This document shows, one piece after another, positions 33,818 to 47,420 of a stretch of 64,000 bases of DNA (the first letter of the stretch is position 1; every line of letters begins with the position of its first letter). The notes beneath the pieces are model-generated. The model had not been told where the DNA came from and did not search any database. It saw only the letters and a list, made by a program, of their open reading frames with translations. Source of the DNA: Gnetum montanum (lineage: Eukaryota > Streptophyta > Gnetopsida > Gnetales > Gnetaceae); NCBI GenBank assembly GCA_015680685.1, contig MNCI01005876.1, positions 161,292 through 225,291 of the forward strand. Direction: 5' to 3'. A program made the translations under genes and the position numbers.

Positions 33818-34911
33818 CCTTCATCTTGTTTCTATGGCTAGATTTGTCTCTCTCATTGCCAATGTTTCTTGCCCTCTAAAATTTTTTTATTCTTGCAATA
33901 TAAACCTTCAAATCCCCTTGAAAACCAATGTTGCCCCTCATCCCCCTATGATAGAAACTCCAACGTGAAAGATGCAGGTGGTTGGATGCTAAGTTTTTAG
34001 AGCATCTATTGTGAATTCTAAAGGCAAAACCAACATTGAACACCCACATGAAAAAATTTCCTCTCTTATCGCCATTTTCAAAATAAAACCAATGTTTGTT
34101 TGATATCAACCAAAAATACTTTCCTCCCTCATTGAGGAATTTGGTGGCTTGACAAAACCATTTTAAGAAAGTTGCGAATTTCTATTTTGTTTGCCAAACT
34201 TTCCTCTTTCTCTTTCTCTCTCTCTCCCCCACTCCCTGCCCCATGCCTTTCACCAATGTTGGTTTTAGAAGGTTTGAGATTCCTCCATCTCACCCCTTCT
34301 TCCCCTCCCCCCCTCCCCTACCACTCCTAAGGATGTGATAGCTAGGAGACAACTGTGGATGAAGCTTGGTGCCAACATTCTTAGTTTTCCATTTTTGGTA
34401 AAGGGGTATACTCCCTTTACCATCCCACACCTCCCCCGCCCCAACTTACTACTTCTGTTAAGTGACTTATTTTTAGCCATTTCTTCTTCTTTTTTCCAGA
34501 TTTAATTTTTTTTGTCATTCTCAACTTCTAGAATTTTCATTTTTTTCTCCACCTTCTAACAACTTTCATCCTCTTTTTACCAATGTTGGTTTTGGAAGGT
34601 GTGAGATTCCCCTTTCTCACCCCTCCTCTTTCCCCCTACCACACTCAGGGATGTGATAGCTAGAGACTAGTGTGGACATTTGGGGATGTGTCAACTAGGA
34701 AAAAAGTAAGGATGAAGTTTGCTACCACCTTTTCACTTTTTCATTTTTAGGAAAGGGGTATACCCCCTTACCCCCACTTGCTATTTATAGTAAGTACTTC
34801 ATTTTTAGCTTTTTTTTTCTTCTTTTGACCATTTTTGAAATCCACCTCTTAGGATTTACTTCTATTTTTTCTTTTTATAGCTTGTTTTAAGCCATTTTTA
34901 ATGAAATAGCC
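33818..34911 (+). repeat. A4 leader with a duplicated block
   Basis: Untranslated leader. CCAATGTTGGTTTTRGAAGG..GAGATTCC, pyrimidine-rich stretches and a GGGGTATAC phrase occur at about 34250-34440 and again at 34575-34790, a direct duplication with a period of about 330 bases. No coding region is seen. Confidence 0.6.
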
Positions 34912-35340
34912 ATGTCTTTCTCATAATTAGCCAAGTTGTCTTTCACCTTCACTGACAAAGGATCTAGCCAACAGGCCATGAGAATCTATGATCCCAAAGA
35001 CCTTGCTATCATTGAGTGTAGGCAATCTTTGAGGATTAGGAGGAAATTTCCTAACTTTTTCATCATAAATGAAGATCATTACAACTATAATTATGCAAAA
35101 ATGTAGGCTAGCATGCTTATTCCTCTTTCAAAAGCAGAAGCCAAAAGGGAGTTCAAAATCATCCATCATAATGGCAAAGATTATATTCCTTCCCCATATG
35201 AAAAAATACCCCTCAACAATATAGATGTTGGCATTTTGGCTCAATTGATTAAGATGGAGGAGGAAGATGACAAGCACAACTTAGAGGAACAATAGGAAGA
35301 GAAGGATGAATTTAGATGGAATTTGAGCTTGAAAACATCC
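34912..35340 (+). pseudogene. gag: A4 gag, N-terminal part
   Basis: The frame from ATG 34912 includes RQSLRIRRKFP, EAKREFKIIHHNGKDYIPS and an acidic patch EEEDDKHNLEEQ. These match QSLRI, EAK.EYEFIHKGGHEFIPS and the acidic patch of A1 and D gag in the same order. Two in-frame stops lie near the start and middle. After about 35340 the sequence jumps to spacer repeats and then to C's pol on the other strand, so A4 is cut here. Confidence 0.65.
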
Positions 35341-35449
35341 TAGGAGGATTGACCTAAGAGGCACCGACAAAGAATAAAAAATACCACTACATATTATAAT
35401 GCTACAATGCATACAAGTCATATGGGATGATAAAACCAAGCTATCCAAG

Positions 35450-35560
35450 TCAAAAATTCTGCTAGTTTAAGGCTATAGTGGACAATGGTACAAGTTTAAG
35501 GCCTTAATAGGCTGTGTTGCTAGTTTTAGCTCATAGCAGACCATTGAAAGTAAACTCACT
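35450..35560 (-). repeat. C spacer repeats after pol
   Basis: GCTAGTTTAAGGCTATAGTG, CAAGTTTAAGGCCTTAATAG and GCTAGTTTTAGCTCATAGC in a row, next to the pol stop at 35578. The corresponding place in D (62100-62480) has ACTAATACCATAGAATGG-type repeats. Confidence 0.75.
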
Positions 35561-35577
35561 TATCAATGATTTTTCAG

Positions 35578-38091
35578 CTACATGTAGTATGACTTTAGAT
35601 AGTAATGATTAACTGGATTGGCTAGCTCATTCCCATTCATGTTAGTTTCCTAAATGCTCTATTACTATAGAATCTAGTTACAAGGAAGGGTCCTTCCTAG
35701 TTGGCTTAGAAGTTTTTTGCATGATTGTGAATGAATTTGAGAATTAGGTCACCATCCTTGATCTTACACATGGTCATGTTATGGTGATGCCATCACTTCT
35801 GCCTCTCTTGATAGTGTTTGATATGAGCAAGTGCTTACATATGTTGCTTCTCCACCAAGTCTAGGGCTACTATTTGCAACTCCTTGTTCTACTCATCATT
35901 GAAGGCACTAGCAATTCAAGAGGTAAAACAACTTTAGAACCATAAACCAAGCCATAAGAGGTCATACTAGTTATCATGTGATAGTTTGTTCTATATGCCC
36001 ATAGTGCATGAACAAGCCACTCATGCCATTTCTACTTCTTGTTGTTGAGCATCTGATGATGACCTTGTTGCTTGCTTCTAATTGTCCATTGGCTTGAGGG
36101 TAATAAGGTGATAAAAAAGAATGCTTACTTCCTAGGTCATGGTAGAAATATTTTGTTTCTTGGTTGCTAAATTATGGTCCATTGTCCATAGTTATGGTCA
36201 TGGGTATGCCAAAACGAGCTACAATGTTAGCTAGGATGAATTTACAAACTTGCTCAAATATAGTCCTTCTTAGGGGAATAGCCTCAACCCACTTTGTAAA
36301 GTTTTCAGTTATGGTGATGATGAAGCTATGCCTTACAAAAGACTTAGGTGTTATGGGCCTAATGATATCCAACCCCCATCATTGAAATGACCATGTTATT
36401 TAAGTGGTATGCAACTCAGCTGGTGGTACATGTATAACGTTACTATATTGTTGGCATGTGTCACACTACTTAAGGTTTTGAAGGTAGTCATTTTTCATAT
36501 AGAGCCATAGCTTAACCATCTAATCTTAGTGGCCATAGCTCTTAGTCCTATATGTTCTTCACAAATGCCCTCATGAACCTCCTCTATGACTATTCTAGCT
36601 TTAGTTTTACCTAAGCACTTTAGGAGTATGCCATCATAGGATTGTTAACATAATGTGTTATCACCTACGATGACATACTACTTTGATTGCTTATGTAAGA
36701 CATCCTTTTGAGTAGTAGTTAGGCATTGTGAGGATTCACCATGCATAAGATAAAATTTAATATAGTCATACCATTCTTTAGGAGGAGTAGAATGAATGAC
36801 GATCGTAAAGGTATCCTTGGTGTACTATGTGATAAGAGTAGCACAATCCATGATTAAAGTGACCAACTTACAAAACACCTTTGATGTCATACTATGGGAT
36901 AACATTGCAATCACATTGGCTATGGTGTTCTCATTTTAGGGTATGTGCTGGATATCAATGTCTATGAATTATTGTAACAATTAATTTCCTAGGTCACAAT
37001 ATGATTGTAAGTGTTTGGCTTTAAATGCATAGACTTTGGTTACTTGGTTAACCACAAGTTGTGAATTGCCTTTGATTACTAAGCGTCTAATTCCTAGGTC
37101 ACAAGATACCATCATCCCTCTAATCAAATCCTCATACTCTGCTATGTTGTTGGTACATGAGAACTCAAAACAATAGGTGAAGGATCAGATCTCACTAGAT
37201 GGGAATGTCATGATGGGGACAGCATTGGCCCCATGGGTAGTTGAAGCTCCATCAAAATTCATGATTGCCTCATAACCTTCAGGCACTTGGCTAACTACAT
37301 TAACATTCTCATCAGGGAATGTATGATCTATGGTTTCTTGATCATCAACAAGTGAAATTCTGAACTGTATGACTATAACTTGCCCTTTTGTTGAGGATTG
37401 AGAGATTTAATGAAGGTCAAACATCATGGTTATGGATTTTCATTGGGCTATATGGATACTTTTGTAAATGTTGGATGTTATGATTCTGAGTATGTTATCC
37501 TTGCAAAAGATGTTAACTTGGCTTATGAAGAAGTAGTATCTTCACTTCTTCACAGAGAAGACTAGTGCTAGATAATACTTCTTCACTTCAGTGCATAGGG
37601 TCTCATACATGACTAATGCATGGCTAAGGTAGTATATAGGAATTTATGCTCCATCATAATGTTTTGGATAGAGTAGAAAGGAAATGGACATATCTGAGAT
37701 AGCAAGGCAGATGTAAAATGGTTTACCCTCTTATAGAGGGTAGACTATTGACAATTGTATCAACTCTTGCTTAAGGTTTTCAAAGACCTCTTGGCATTGA
37801 GCTATTCACTCATAGTGAACTCCTTTCTTAAGCAAGTGTTTCATGGGCTACAACTTATTTGTAAGCCTGGAAATAACCCTATGAATAAATTGTAATCTAC
37901 CTTGTAATTCGTGAAGCTCCTTAACATTGGTAGGCACTACTAATTTAGATATGACCTTAACCTTATTAGGATCAACACATATCCCTACTTCAAATACTAC
38001 AAAGCCAAGCATCTTACCTATCTTAACACCAAATATGCATTCCTAAGGATTAATCCTAAGCTCATACTTGAGCCATTGTTTAAGCTCAAGG
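35578..38091 (-). pseudogene. pol: C: Tat-type pol, 3' two-thirds, cut by element B
   Basis: Read right to left: the end of reverse transcriptase (FGVKIGKMLGFVV, LQGRLQFIHR; 38091-37790), the connection RNase H (about 37780-37400), a second archaeal-type RNase H (FDGAST at 37240-37275, NNIAEYEDLIRG, KGNSQLVVNQV; to 36900), and integrase (36700-35800). Integrase keeps FIITITENFTKWVEA, DNGP and NGQLEASNK. The C-terminus reads NHYYLKSYYM then stop, like NHLYLKWYYV of D. Two RNase H domains are a known hallmark of the Tat lineage. At 38091 the RT frame is interrupted by the B LTR. Many stops are present. Confidence 0.85.
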
Positions 38092-40814
38092 TGTAACACC
38101 TTACCTTAGTGAGGGAAGGGTACTACCTAGGATCAAGTAATTGTAGAACAAAAGAATGATAACTAAAACCAATAATGTGTAGAACACATGATATCTAAGA
38201 AGGTCAAATGGTATAGAACTTTCTTAGCATACCAAACACTAAAAATACATATCACGTTATAGAAATGCATGTCTCTACATAAAAGAAAACTATACACTAC
38301 TCTACAAAAATATAAAAGACACATAAATCTCATCATTGTATATAGAAGAGTACAAAGAGTTTCATACAAGGATATCTAGTCTAGACTACTATACATGAAA
38401 ATATACATTAACCAAGCACTAAAGATTTTCCCCTCCTCTACCCTTCCTCTCTATGCTCATATAGGCTCCTACACCTTTCACATGTAATTAAATAAAGTCA
38501 GTACATAACTGAGTGGGAATCCTTTACACTTCCCTTGTTAGATGATCGACAAGTGCTACAATAGAGGAGAGGAGTGGGATACAAGACAACTTGCAACCAC
38601 TGTTAGTCTTATGCATGCTCAAAACAACACACACCATATCACCCATAAAGCTAACATACTATCATACAATCATAGTGAAAGCCATGGTTTGACATCATCT
38701 ATCATGCCCATGTCATCATACCCATGATATACCATGAATAGTCCATGATCCACACAATCATAATCCAAATAAAAAACCTATTCTCAATGATATGACGCAC
38801 AAATCAATACTATTAGATACATAGTCCACGTAGTTTCTAGCATATCTACCCTTAATGTAGCATGTGAAACATTGCCATGAGTACTCATAATAGCCATTTC
38901 TTGTAGGTCTTTTATTTATATGATTAGTGCTAGGATCCATCAACCTGTGACTTGCAACCACTAGCCTTCTGAAGGACTAGTGATAAGGATGAACACACCT
39001 ATGCCATGGACTAGCGATAGGAATGAACACACGTACACTCTCCCACTCTTAAGATGAGTCCTGAGATAGAAACCTCATTGATGCATCATAGTGGGGGTTA
39101 ATCCATACTACCTCCAGGGTGCCTCATCACCAATCGGTCCACACCCACATGCTAGCATTGCCCACTAATGACCATCACAAGTTTCATCACAAAAACATAT
39201 ACACAATCTGACTAGCTTAAGCCAACATAGGTCATAAGCACAACACATCCAAACAACATAACCACACATAACCACAACTAATAGTTATAGTTACTCCATG
39301 AAAAAAATACCAAGATGTAACAAAACAACATGAAGACCTTGATATGACAAAAGAATACCATATTCCTCAAAAGACACGTACTTCCATACAAATGACCACT
39401 AGTATAACCTTCAAAATGAGATAGGCCCAAAGAGAAAACTAATCCCACAATTAGAAATTACTTTCCAAAATGATCCCAATGACACTAATTTTACCTAAAT
39501 CAAACTACTGGAAGCAAAGTTATGTGTCTTCAAATTTTTCTTAATAAACTAATATTTAAATAATATTTAATTACCACCCCAAAGGATTAGAACTTCCAAA
39601 AACACTTGCACCCTAATAGGCCTCAAAAATAGAATATTCCTATCATACCAATCTCATCAACATCACATATGATATTCCACAAGTCCACATCATACCATAT
39701 ATCCCATATATATATTAATAAACAATTCATAACCAAATTCGTACAATTTTGTGAAATATGCAAAATAGCATGCCTAAGCTCAAACTTTGAGCCATTCACC
39801 CCACATGCCCCCATCGCATGATCATATATACTAATCTAGCACAAAAATATAGAGAAAAAGTAAAGACAACCCACCAATTAAAATTGTTGGGGTAGAATGG
39901 CTGAAACAAGTAGAAAATCTTTAAAAAGCTAGCAGGACTCTGTTTTGCTCGCAACAAGTTCTACACCTACGTAGAGATGACTGTAGCAATCCCAAATCCA
40001 AATTTAGAGTAAGCAAAAATCATCCACAAAGCTTAGAATCTAAAAAAAAAGAGAGAGCAAAAAGAAAAAGGGAAGAAAATAGATTTCTATGAATTTCTAT
40101 TTCTATATATAAAAGAAACAGAGAAAAAACCTGAGTGTGGCAGTGAAAAAGGGTGGTGGTCTCTTATGGTAAAATAAGAAAAAAAAACAAGGTTTTAGGA
40201 CAATGTTACTTCATTCTTATGTTAGCATAAAATAAAAAGAAAAAGACAAACCAAGGTAGTGCACGTCACATGCTAACATTACTTTTACTTTTTAGGTTTT
40301 TTAACTTGAATTATTTATTATTTTTTTATGAAACGATTTTCATAAGTTATTCTTATTTTTTGTCTCCACAGCTAATATCATAAACTTTAATCATGTGTAA
40401 TAGACACATTGGGACTCCAAATCAAATTCAATTTCAACCTACGAAATCTTTATCATAAGCTCTACACATTCACATGCCAAAACCACACTTGAACATCACA
40501 CAACATAGTGCTATAGTACAAATGCCTACATACCAAAATCACACATAAAGCATAAAAACATGCCAAATAGGTGCTCTTGTACCCTAATCTAACACCCCTA
40601 CTAGTAACATCAGCTATCTAAAACATCACACAAGGCTAGTGTACATAATCACATTAGTTAAGCATATAAAGACGACATAGTCATAACATAAAAATGAAGC
40701 CTCATAACATATAAAATACATTAGCTCATCCCTGAACATCCACTAGGACTCCACATGTAATGTATAACTCATAAGTGGATGACCATACCTACTATCTCTG
40801 GATGGGATGTAACA
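38092..40814 (-). mobile_element. B 3' LTR
   Basis: On the minus strand it starts TGTTACATCCC at 40814 and ends GGTGTTACA at 38092. About 2.7 kb. The 1.35 kb nearest its 3' end aligns with 45363-46718. No ORF of interest. Confidence 0.88.
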
Positions 40815-40832
40815 ATCTCCCCTCCTTGAGAA
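40815..40832 (-). other. B polypurine tract
   Basis: Minus-strand CTCAAGGAGGGGAGATT ends directly at the TGTTACA start of the 3' LTR, the standard primer for plus-strand synthesis. Confidence 0.8.
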
Positions 40833-40849
40833 TCTTCCTCATAGAAGGT

Positions 40850-42010
40850 CTCAAGATGAGCTACATGCATCTCAATCTCCATCTCCCAAGTAGCCTTGAA
40901 AGCTCCATGTCTTCTCCATAAAATTTTGACCATAGGGACAACTTTACTACATAACTATCACACCATACAATCAACAATCTTTATTGGTTGCTCAACATAA
41001 CTAACATTAGACAATAATTGTATTCTTGAATGACTAATCACATGATGTTCATTAGGCACATAATGTTGTAGCATGGAGACATGAAATACATCATGGACAC
41101 GTGCCAAATGAGGAGGTGATGCTATCTCATAGGCCACTTTCCCAATCCATTGTAACACCTAAAATGGACCAATATATCTAGGAGCCAATTTTTTTAGCCA
41201 AATCGAGTAAGGCCTTTTAAAGGAGAAACATGAAGAACTACATGATCTTAAACTAAAAACTCTAGTGTCCTTTAACGCCGATTGGCATATGATGCCTACC
41301 TATCGTGTGTAGCTCTCAATCTTGGATCTCTTGAATCTGCTCTGTAGTCTTCCTTACCAAATTTTTTCTTACCTACTAACAATCTTCTATGGTATCCCAA
41401 CATAAAGGTGTTCTACATGGCCTAGCATATAAAATCTCATATGGTGCTACTTGCAAAATCTCCTAATAATTATTGTTATATGCAAATTTAGTTAATGGTA
41501 GCATCCAATCCCAACCTTCTCTATATTGCAAAGCACAGGCTCTCAACATGTCTTCTAGAATTTGATTCACTCATTTAGTTTGACCATTAGTTTGTGGATG
41601 ACATGCCAAACTTATATTCAACTTTATACCCATCTGCTTCTGAAATGCTTGCAAAAAATATGACATGAATCGAGCATCTCTATCACTAATAATTTGTCAT
41701 GGCACACCATGCAATTGCACTATCTCTACAAGAAAGAGATGTGTAGTTTCTACTACACTTACTGATGTTTTTGTGGCAAGGAAATGGGAAAACTTTGTTA
41801 ACAAACCAACAACTACTAATAAAGCATCATAGCCACTACGAGCTTGCAAAAGACCAATAATGAAATCCATACCAATGACATCCCATTTCCATTAAGGAAT
41901 TTCATGGGAATGTTAAATATCCCCTAGGTTTTTGATGCTCTCTCTGCACTTGTTGGAAAATTAAATAGCAAGATACATGCTCTCCTACATTTCCCTTCAT
42001 ACTAGGCCAC
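40850..42010 (-). pseudogene. pol: B integrase with C-terminal chromodomain
   Basis: Decayed integrase core at about 41950-41550. The C-terminal part reads IGKVAYEIASPPHLARVHDVFHV (41150-41080), the hallmark block before the chromodomain. A chromodomain-like stretch follows with EQPIKIVD, VKILWRRHG and ATWEMEIEM (about 41000-40870). Chromodomains direct these elements to heterochromatin. Two stops interrupt the domain. Confidence 0.8.
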
Positions 42011-42289
42011 CAATACATCTATTGTAAATTATGGTACATTTTTTGAATACCTAGATGCATTTGGTATCTGCTCAGGTGGGCCTCATCCATCAATTAAAGT
42101 CATAGAGCTTCTAGAACACACACTCGACTATCCCTCTGTATGACTTCATGACTATTCACAAAGAATGACCCATCAGAGGTAACCTATTGCCTCAATGCCT
42201 GACACCAAGGGTCATGTCATTGTTGTCTCTCATAATTGTTCTTGAAAATTTAATTATATTGTTATGTTATTAAGCTTACTTGCCATCCT

Positions 42290-43560
42290 ACTCAATGCAT
42301 CTACTACTTTGTTAGTCTTGCTAGGCTTGTATTTAATAGTGAAATCAAAATCAACAAGAAGCTCCACCCATCTACATTTTCATAGGTTTAACTATGGCTA
42401 ACTCATAAGATATTGGAGGCTCTTATGGTTAGTCCAAATAGTAACTTGCTTTCCATATAGATAATGTCACCAAATCTTTAATGCAAAGATCACAACACCC
42501 AATTCTAGATCATGCATGGGATATCTAATTTCATGTGGCCTCAATTGATAGGATGCACACCTATTCATCCTACATCAACACACAACCAAATCCATCCCCT
42601 AAAGCATCAGTACGAACATCATATGGATGTCTTGGTGTAGGAGATATTAACACTAGAGTAGTTGCCAATCTATGCTTCAACTCTTCAAATGCAACTTGAC
42701 AAGCTAGGCCCCAAGTAAAGTTAGCCTCCTTTCTCAATAATTAGGTCAAATGAGATGCTATGTGAGAGAAATATTTCACAAACCTTTGGTAATATCCTGC
42801 TAACCCCAAGAAGGTTTGCACCTCCCTAACTAATTGTGGCCTAGGCCAATCATGAATGACTGCAATCTTTGTAGGATCCATAGAGATACCAACTCCTAAC
42901 ATCACATTTCCTGAGAACTAAATCTCTGATTTCCAAAATGAACACTTGGATAGCTAAGCATATAGTTGGTACGCCCTCAAAGTCTGTAAAACCATTTGCA
43001 AGTGCTATACATGCAATTGATCATTAGGAGAATATACTAAGATATCATCAATGAACATAATCACAAATTGATCTAGAATGGATGCATCACACTATTCATG
43101 AGGTGCATGAAAATTTCTAGTGCATTTGTCAACCCAAAGGGTAGTGCCAAAAACTCATAGTGGTCATACCATGTTCTGAATGTTGTCTTTGACACATCCT
43201 ACTCACAAACTTGCACTTGATTATATCCAGACTTGAACTCAATCTTTGAGAATACATGAGCTCCCTGAAGTTGATCCAACAAGTCATCAATGCATGGTAG
43301 GGGATATTTATTTTTCACAGTCACTTAGTTTAACTACCTATAATCTATGCATAACTACAAACCATCATCCTTCTTTTTAACAAATAGCATAGGTGCACCC
43401 CATGGTGATACACTAGGGCAAATAAGGCCCTTATCCAACAATTCCTATAGCTAAATCTTTAGCTTTGCTAGCTCTACTAGAGACATCCTATGTGGAGCCT
43501 TTGAAATAGGCTCTATACTAGGTTTAATTTTGATCTCAAACTAAATCTCTCACCTAGGTG
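42290..43560 (-). pseudogene. pol: B reverse transcriptase and RNase H
   Basis: [40 protein letters not shown] and [10 protein letters not shown] (43440-43230), then [16 protein letters not shown] (43150-43100) and, after a frameshift, FIDDILVYS with the catalytic DD (about 43060). RNase H follows to about 42290 with few intact motifs. The usual glycine-rich and DD blocks identify a Ty3/gypsy RT. Confidence 0.8.
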
Positions 43561-43799
43561 GCAAACCCAATAATTTGAACTAGAATACATTAGGGAATTC
43601 ATGAATCATAGGAATTTGATCAATCTCCCCCATATATATTTTATAGATTGTAGCCATAAAGCATTCATGCCTTTTTTGAAGAATCCTATGGTACATCTGA
43701 GAGGAGACTAAATCCAAGCACGCAATGGTTAGATGAGTTTCTACCTCAATCAGAGCACCATCAACTAATTGTAATCATAGGAGCTTTTGCTAACAATTC

Positions 43800-45300
43800 A
43801 AACTAGCATTGAACTTTGAAAACCAATCCATCCCCAAGATTACATCATACACCACAAGATCCATAACATGTAAATCACTAACCCATTTCACACCTTTCAA
43901 TTCTACTGGCACATTCCTACACACTTGATTAACTTAAGTTTCATGACCCCCAATAGAAGATACTATCAACCTAGAAGAAAGAGAATGACATATAAGAGCT
44001 ACATTTTGTGCAACTGTAGGATCTAAGAAAGAACAACTAGCACTGAAATCAAATAAACTTAGCATAGAAAAGCCCAAAATCATACCTCTTGTCTCCATCA
44101 CTGTGTTTGGTTGTATGTCCAAAGGTTGGTCTGTTAAGGCATAGATCCATCTTGGAGTCCTCTAGTCCCATCCTTTGGGCTGAGTAATTGGTGCTCCCCA
44201 TCCACCTTGAACTAGAGGCCACTATCCTTGACCTTTGGCTCCTCCACTACTGCCTACTTGCTTTGGGCTCTTTTGAGCCTAATGCTCTAGCTACCCACAT
44301 GCAAAATAATTATGGAAATCCCTCTACAAATGATCAGGCTATCCACATCTATAACAAACAATAGCTCCATGACCAGCTCCAATAGTGGACCACAAGTAGG
44401 TCTTAGACACTCTCCTCCATAGCCACAAGCTTACTTAGAGGGACCAAGCCTCTCTCCAAATTTTGATCCCCTCTTCTACCCCTATCGCTTCTCTCTACAT
44501 GTTGTATCCTCCTACTGGCTCCTCTCTAAGTTCATGGATATTACTCTAGCTTCATCACAGGAAGTCAATCTGAGAGGTAATAGGTGATCCTTCAAGGATG
44601 GTCTCAGACCTCAAACAAACCTACTCACCTATGCCCAAGCATCTGTCTACATCTGGGGTACATAACTACTTAGCTCAGAGAAATAAGCATCATACTCCAC
44701 TACAAACCAAATACCTTGATACAAATAGTAGAACTCATCCTCCTTGGCCTGTGCATATTGGGTAGACACATAATGACCTCTAAAAGATGCTAGAAAATCA
44801 TCCCATGCACCTCTTAACCAATTTATCCCTTGGCCTACTCTTTAGTTACCAAAAATTCCAAGCAGTACCAATAATTGATAAAATACTAGGTGAGTCTACT
44901 AAATTGATGAATAGGCCATCAAATCAAAAGCCTTTTGCAATTCCTGCAACCATTCTATAGCCATAGTGGGATCCTCAATGCCATCAAATTTTGAAGGTCC
45001 CAATTTTTGAAACTACTCCACTAGTTTCCTATTGATAGGCTACTTATTTAATTCTCTTGAGCATCCACTACCACTACCATTTCCCACTTCCCTAATCATG
45101 GGAACAAGAGCATCACTAGCTGCAACATGCTACTATAGGATCTGTAACAATTGTTGTATATACGCTTCAGTTTCCTATTTGTAGGACCACTACTAGATGT
45201 CTGAGGAGGCTATTCTTGTTCATCATTAGGCCCTTCTAGTCTATGGGCCCCACCAACATCATGACCATGTCTACTATACATCTCTGTAACCTGAAATTAC
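43800..45300 (-). pseudogene. gag-pro: B gag and protease
   Basis: The gag is heavily broken. A zinc knuckle CYRCG-x-PDHL-x-RDF lies at about 44320-44355, with the last cysteine now phenylalanine and one stop inside. Protease follows: SLFDFSASCSFLDPTVAQ (about 44070-44010) is the active-site loop with DSGA changed to DFSA, so the catalytic turn is lost. Upstream is the primer-binding site; downstream is reverse transcriptase. Confidence 0.65.
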
Positions 45301-45347
45301 ATAAATGGGTGAGTACCCCCACCATCATACAACATTAGAGTAAACTA

Positions 45348-45359
45348 GCTCTGATACCA
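45348..45359 (-). other. B primer-binding site for initiator tRNA-Met
   Basis: TGGTATCAGAGC on the minus strand, a perfect 12-base match to the site used by most plant LTR elements, three bases after the 5' LTR end. Confidence 0.92.
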
Positions 45360-45362
45360 CAA

Positions 45363-46718
45363 TGTAACACCTTGCCTTAATGAAGGCAAGATGATGCCTA
45401 GGATCAAGTAATCATAGAATGAAAGCATGATAACTAAAACCAATAATGTGTAGAATACATGATATCTAGGAAGGTCAAATGGTATAGAACATTCCTACCA
45501 TATCAAAAATGAAATATACGTATCACATTATAGAAATTCATGTCTCTACATAAAGCAAACTATACACTACTATGCAAAAATACAAAAAAACACATAAACA
45601 TCATCATCATATATAGAAAAGCACAGAGAGTTTTATACAAGGATATCTAGTCCACACTACTATACATGAAAATATACATTAACCAACCACTAAATATTTT
45701 TCCGTCCTATACCCTTCCTCTTTGTGCTTGTCTAGGCTCCTGAGCCTTTCACCTATAATTAAATAAAGTCAATACATAAATGAGTGGGAAGCCTTTACAC
45801 TTCCCCTACTAGATGGTCAACAAGTACTACACTAGAGGAGAGAAGTGGGGTACAAGGCAACCTACAACCACTGTTAGTCTTATGCATGCTCAAAACAACA
45901 CACACCATATTACCCATAAAGCTAACATACTATCATACAGTCATAGACAGAGCCATGGTTTGACATCATCTATCATGCCAATGTCATCATACCCAAGATA
46001 TACCATGAATAGTCCATGATCCACAAAATCATAATCCAAATAGAACACCTATTCTCAACGATATGATTCACAAACCAATACTATCACATACATAGCCCCA
46101 TGATTGCTAGCATATCCACGCTTAGTGTAGAATGTGAAATGTTGCCATGAGTACTCATAACTACCATTGCCTGTAGGTATTTTATTAATATTTTATTTAT
46201 CCAACCATTGCTAGGATTTGTCAACCTATGACTCACAACCACTAGCCTTCTAGAGGACTGGCGATAGGGATGAACACACCTATGTCCCAGACCAACTATA
46301 GGGATGAACACACCTATTGTCTCTCACTCTTAGGATGAGGCCTGAGATAGAAGCCTCATCAATGCCTCACATTGAGGGTCAATTCATACTAACCCCAAGG
46401 TGCCTTATCACTAACCAATCCACACCCTCATGCTAGCACCACCTGCCAATGACCATCACAAGCATCATCACAAAACAAGATACACAGTTTAGCTAACTTA
46501 AGCCAACACAACTCATAAGCACAACACATCCAAACAACATAACCACACACATCCACCCCTAACAGTTACAATCATTCCATGAAAATAATACCATGATGTA
46601 ATAGAACAACATGAAGACCTCGATATGACAAAACAATACCATATTTCTCAGAAGACATGTACTTCCATACAAATGACCACTAGAATAACCTTCAAAATGA
46701 GATATGCCCAAAGAGAAA
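45363..46718 (-). mobile_element. B 5' LTR, 3' half only
   Basis: Aligns with 38092-39433 of the 3' LTR. The match stops after CAAAGAGAAAACT, where the D LTR begins. The 3' LTR continues there with AATCCCACAATT, so the missing half must lie on the other side of D. Confidence 0.88.
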
Positions 46719-46959
46719 ACTTTAAAGTGATAACAACTCAGATCCTTTCAAGCTTTTGGGAGGCAAACATTTGATTAAGGCATGTAGCTCATGCTCAGCT
46801 TGTCATGCTAGCTTGCCCTTAGTGTGAGCAACTCCAATGACTCTAAAATCAAGTCAAAGATGGTTCAATCTAAGGGTGCAAACCATCCTCAAGGGTCATT
46901 GATTATCCACTTCAAGTTTTAGCATTTTGGAGTTTAAATTTTGGGTTAAATTGTACAAA

Positions 46960-47420
46960 TTTTCTCACTCACGTTGTGGTCACGTTGAGGTCACGCTAGT
47001 AGTGTGAGTACAACGTGACGAACTTTGAGAGCCTCAAAACCAAGTCAAAATGGTCTGACTTCAACATGCAAGTAATCCTCAGGGTTCATTGTCAATAAAT
47101 TCAAGTCCCAGCCTCTAGAATTCTAGATTTTAGGTCCAAAATTTCAATTTTTTGTAGCTCACACTGAGGTCACATTGAGCTCACACTGGCAGCATGAGTC
47201 TAGCGTGAGCTACCAAAAGTGGCTTAAAAAAAGGCACATCCAAGCTCAATTTTTGACCTACAAATTAATCTCAAGGTCAACCACAATCAGAAACTTGCTG
47301 TACTCAAGAAACAGGCTTCAAAGGTCAAATATTGGTATGAAATACATCATCTTTAGCTCACTCATGCCCAGGTCACGCTGGTAGCGTGAGTACAGCGTTA
47401 GTACTGATCATGCTCGGTCA
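46960..47420 (+). repeat. About 188-bp units with TCACGCT dyads in D U3
   Basis: CTCA.GTTGTGGTCACGTTGAGG at about 46970, CTCACACTGAGGTCACATTGAG at about 47158 and CTCACTCATGCCCAGGTCACGC at about 47357, roughly 188-199 bases apart. TCACGCTGGTAGCGTGA at 47373-47389 is a perfect dyad with a three-base centre. Confidence 0.75.

Larger units (their letters stand above)
38092..46718 (-). mobile_element. Element B: Ty3/gypsy chromovirus (Tekay/Del-like)
   Basis: 3' LTR 38092-40814, interior 40815-45362, 5' LTR from 45363 rightwards, interrupted at about 46718 by element D; the rest of the 5' LTR should lie beyond the window. A perfect initiator tRNA-Met primer site and a GGAGGGGAGAT polypurine tract define the ends. 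The chromodomain after integrase identifies a chromovirus. It sits inside the reverse transcriptase of C. A five-base CAAGG (38087-38091) is the expected left target duplication; the right one is outside the window. Confidence 0.88.
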
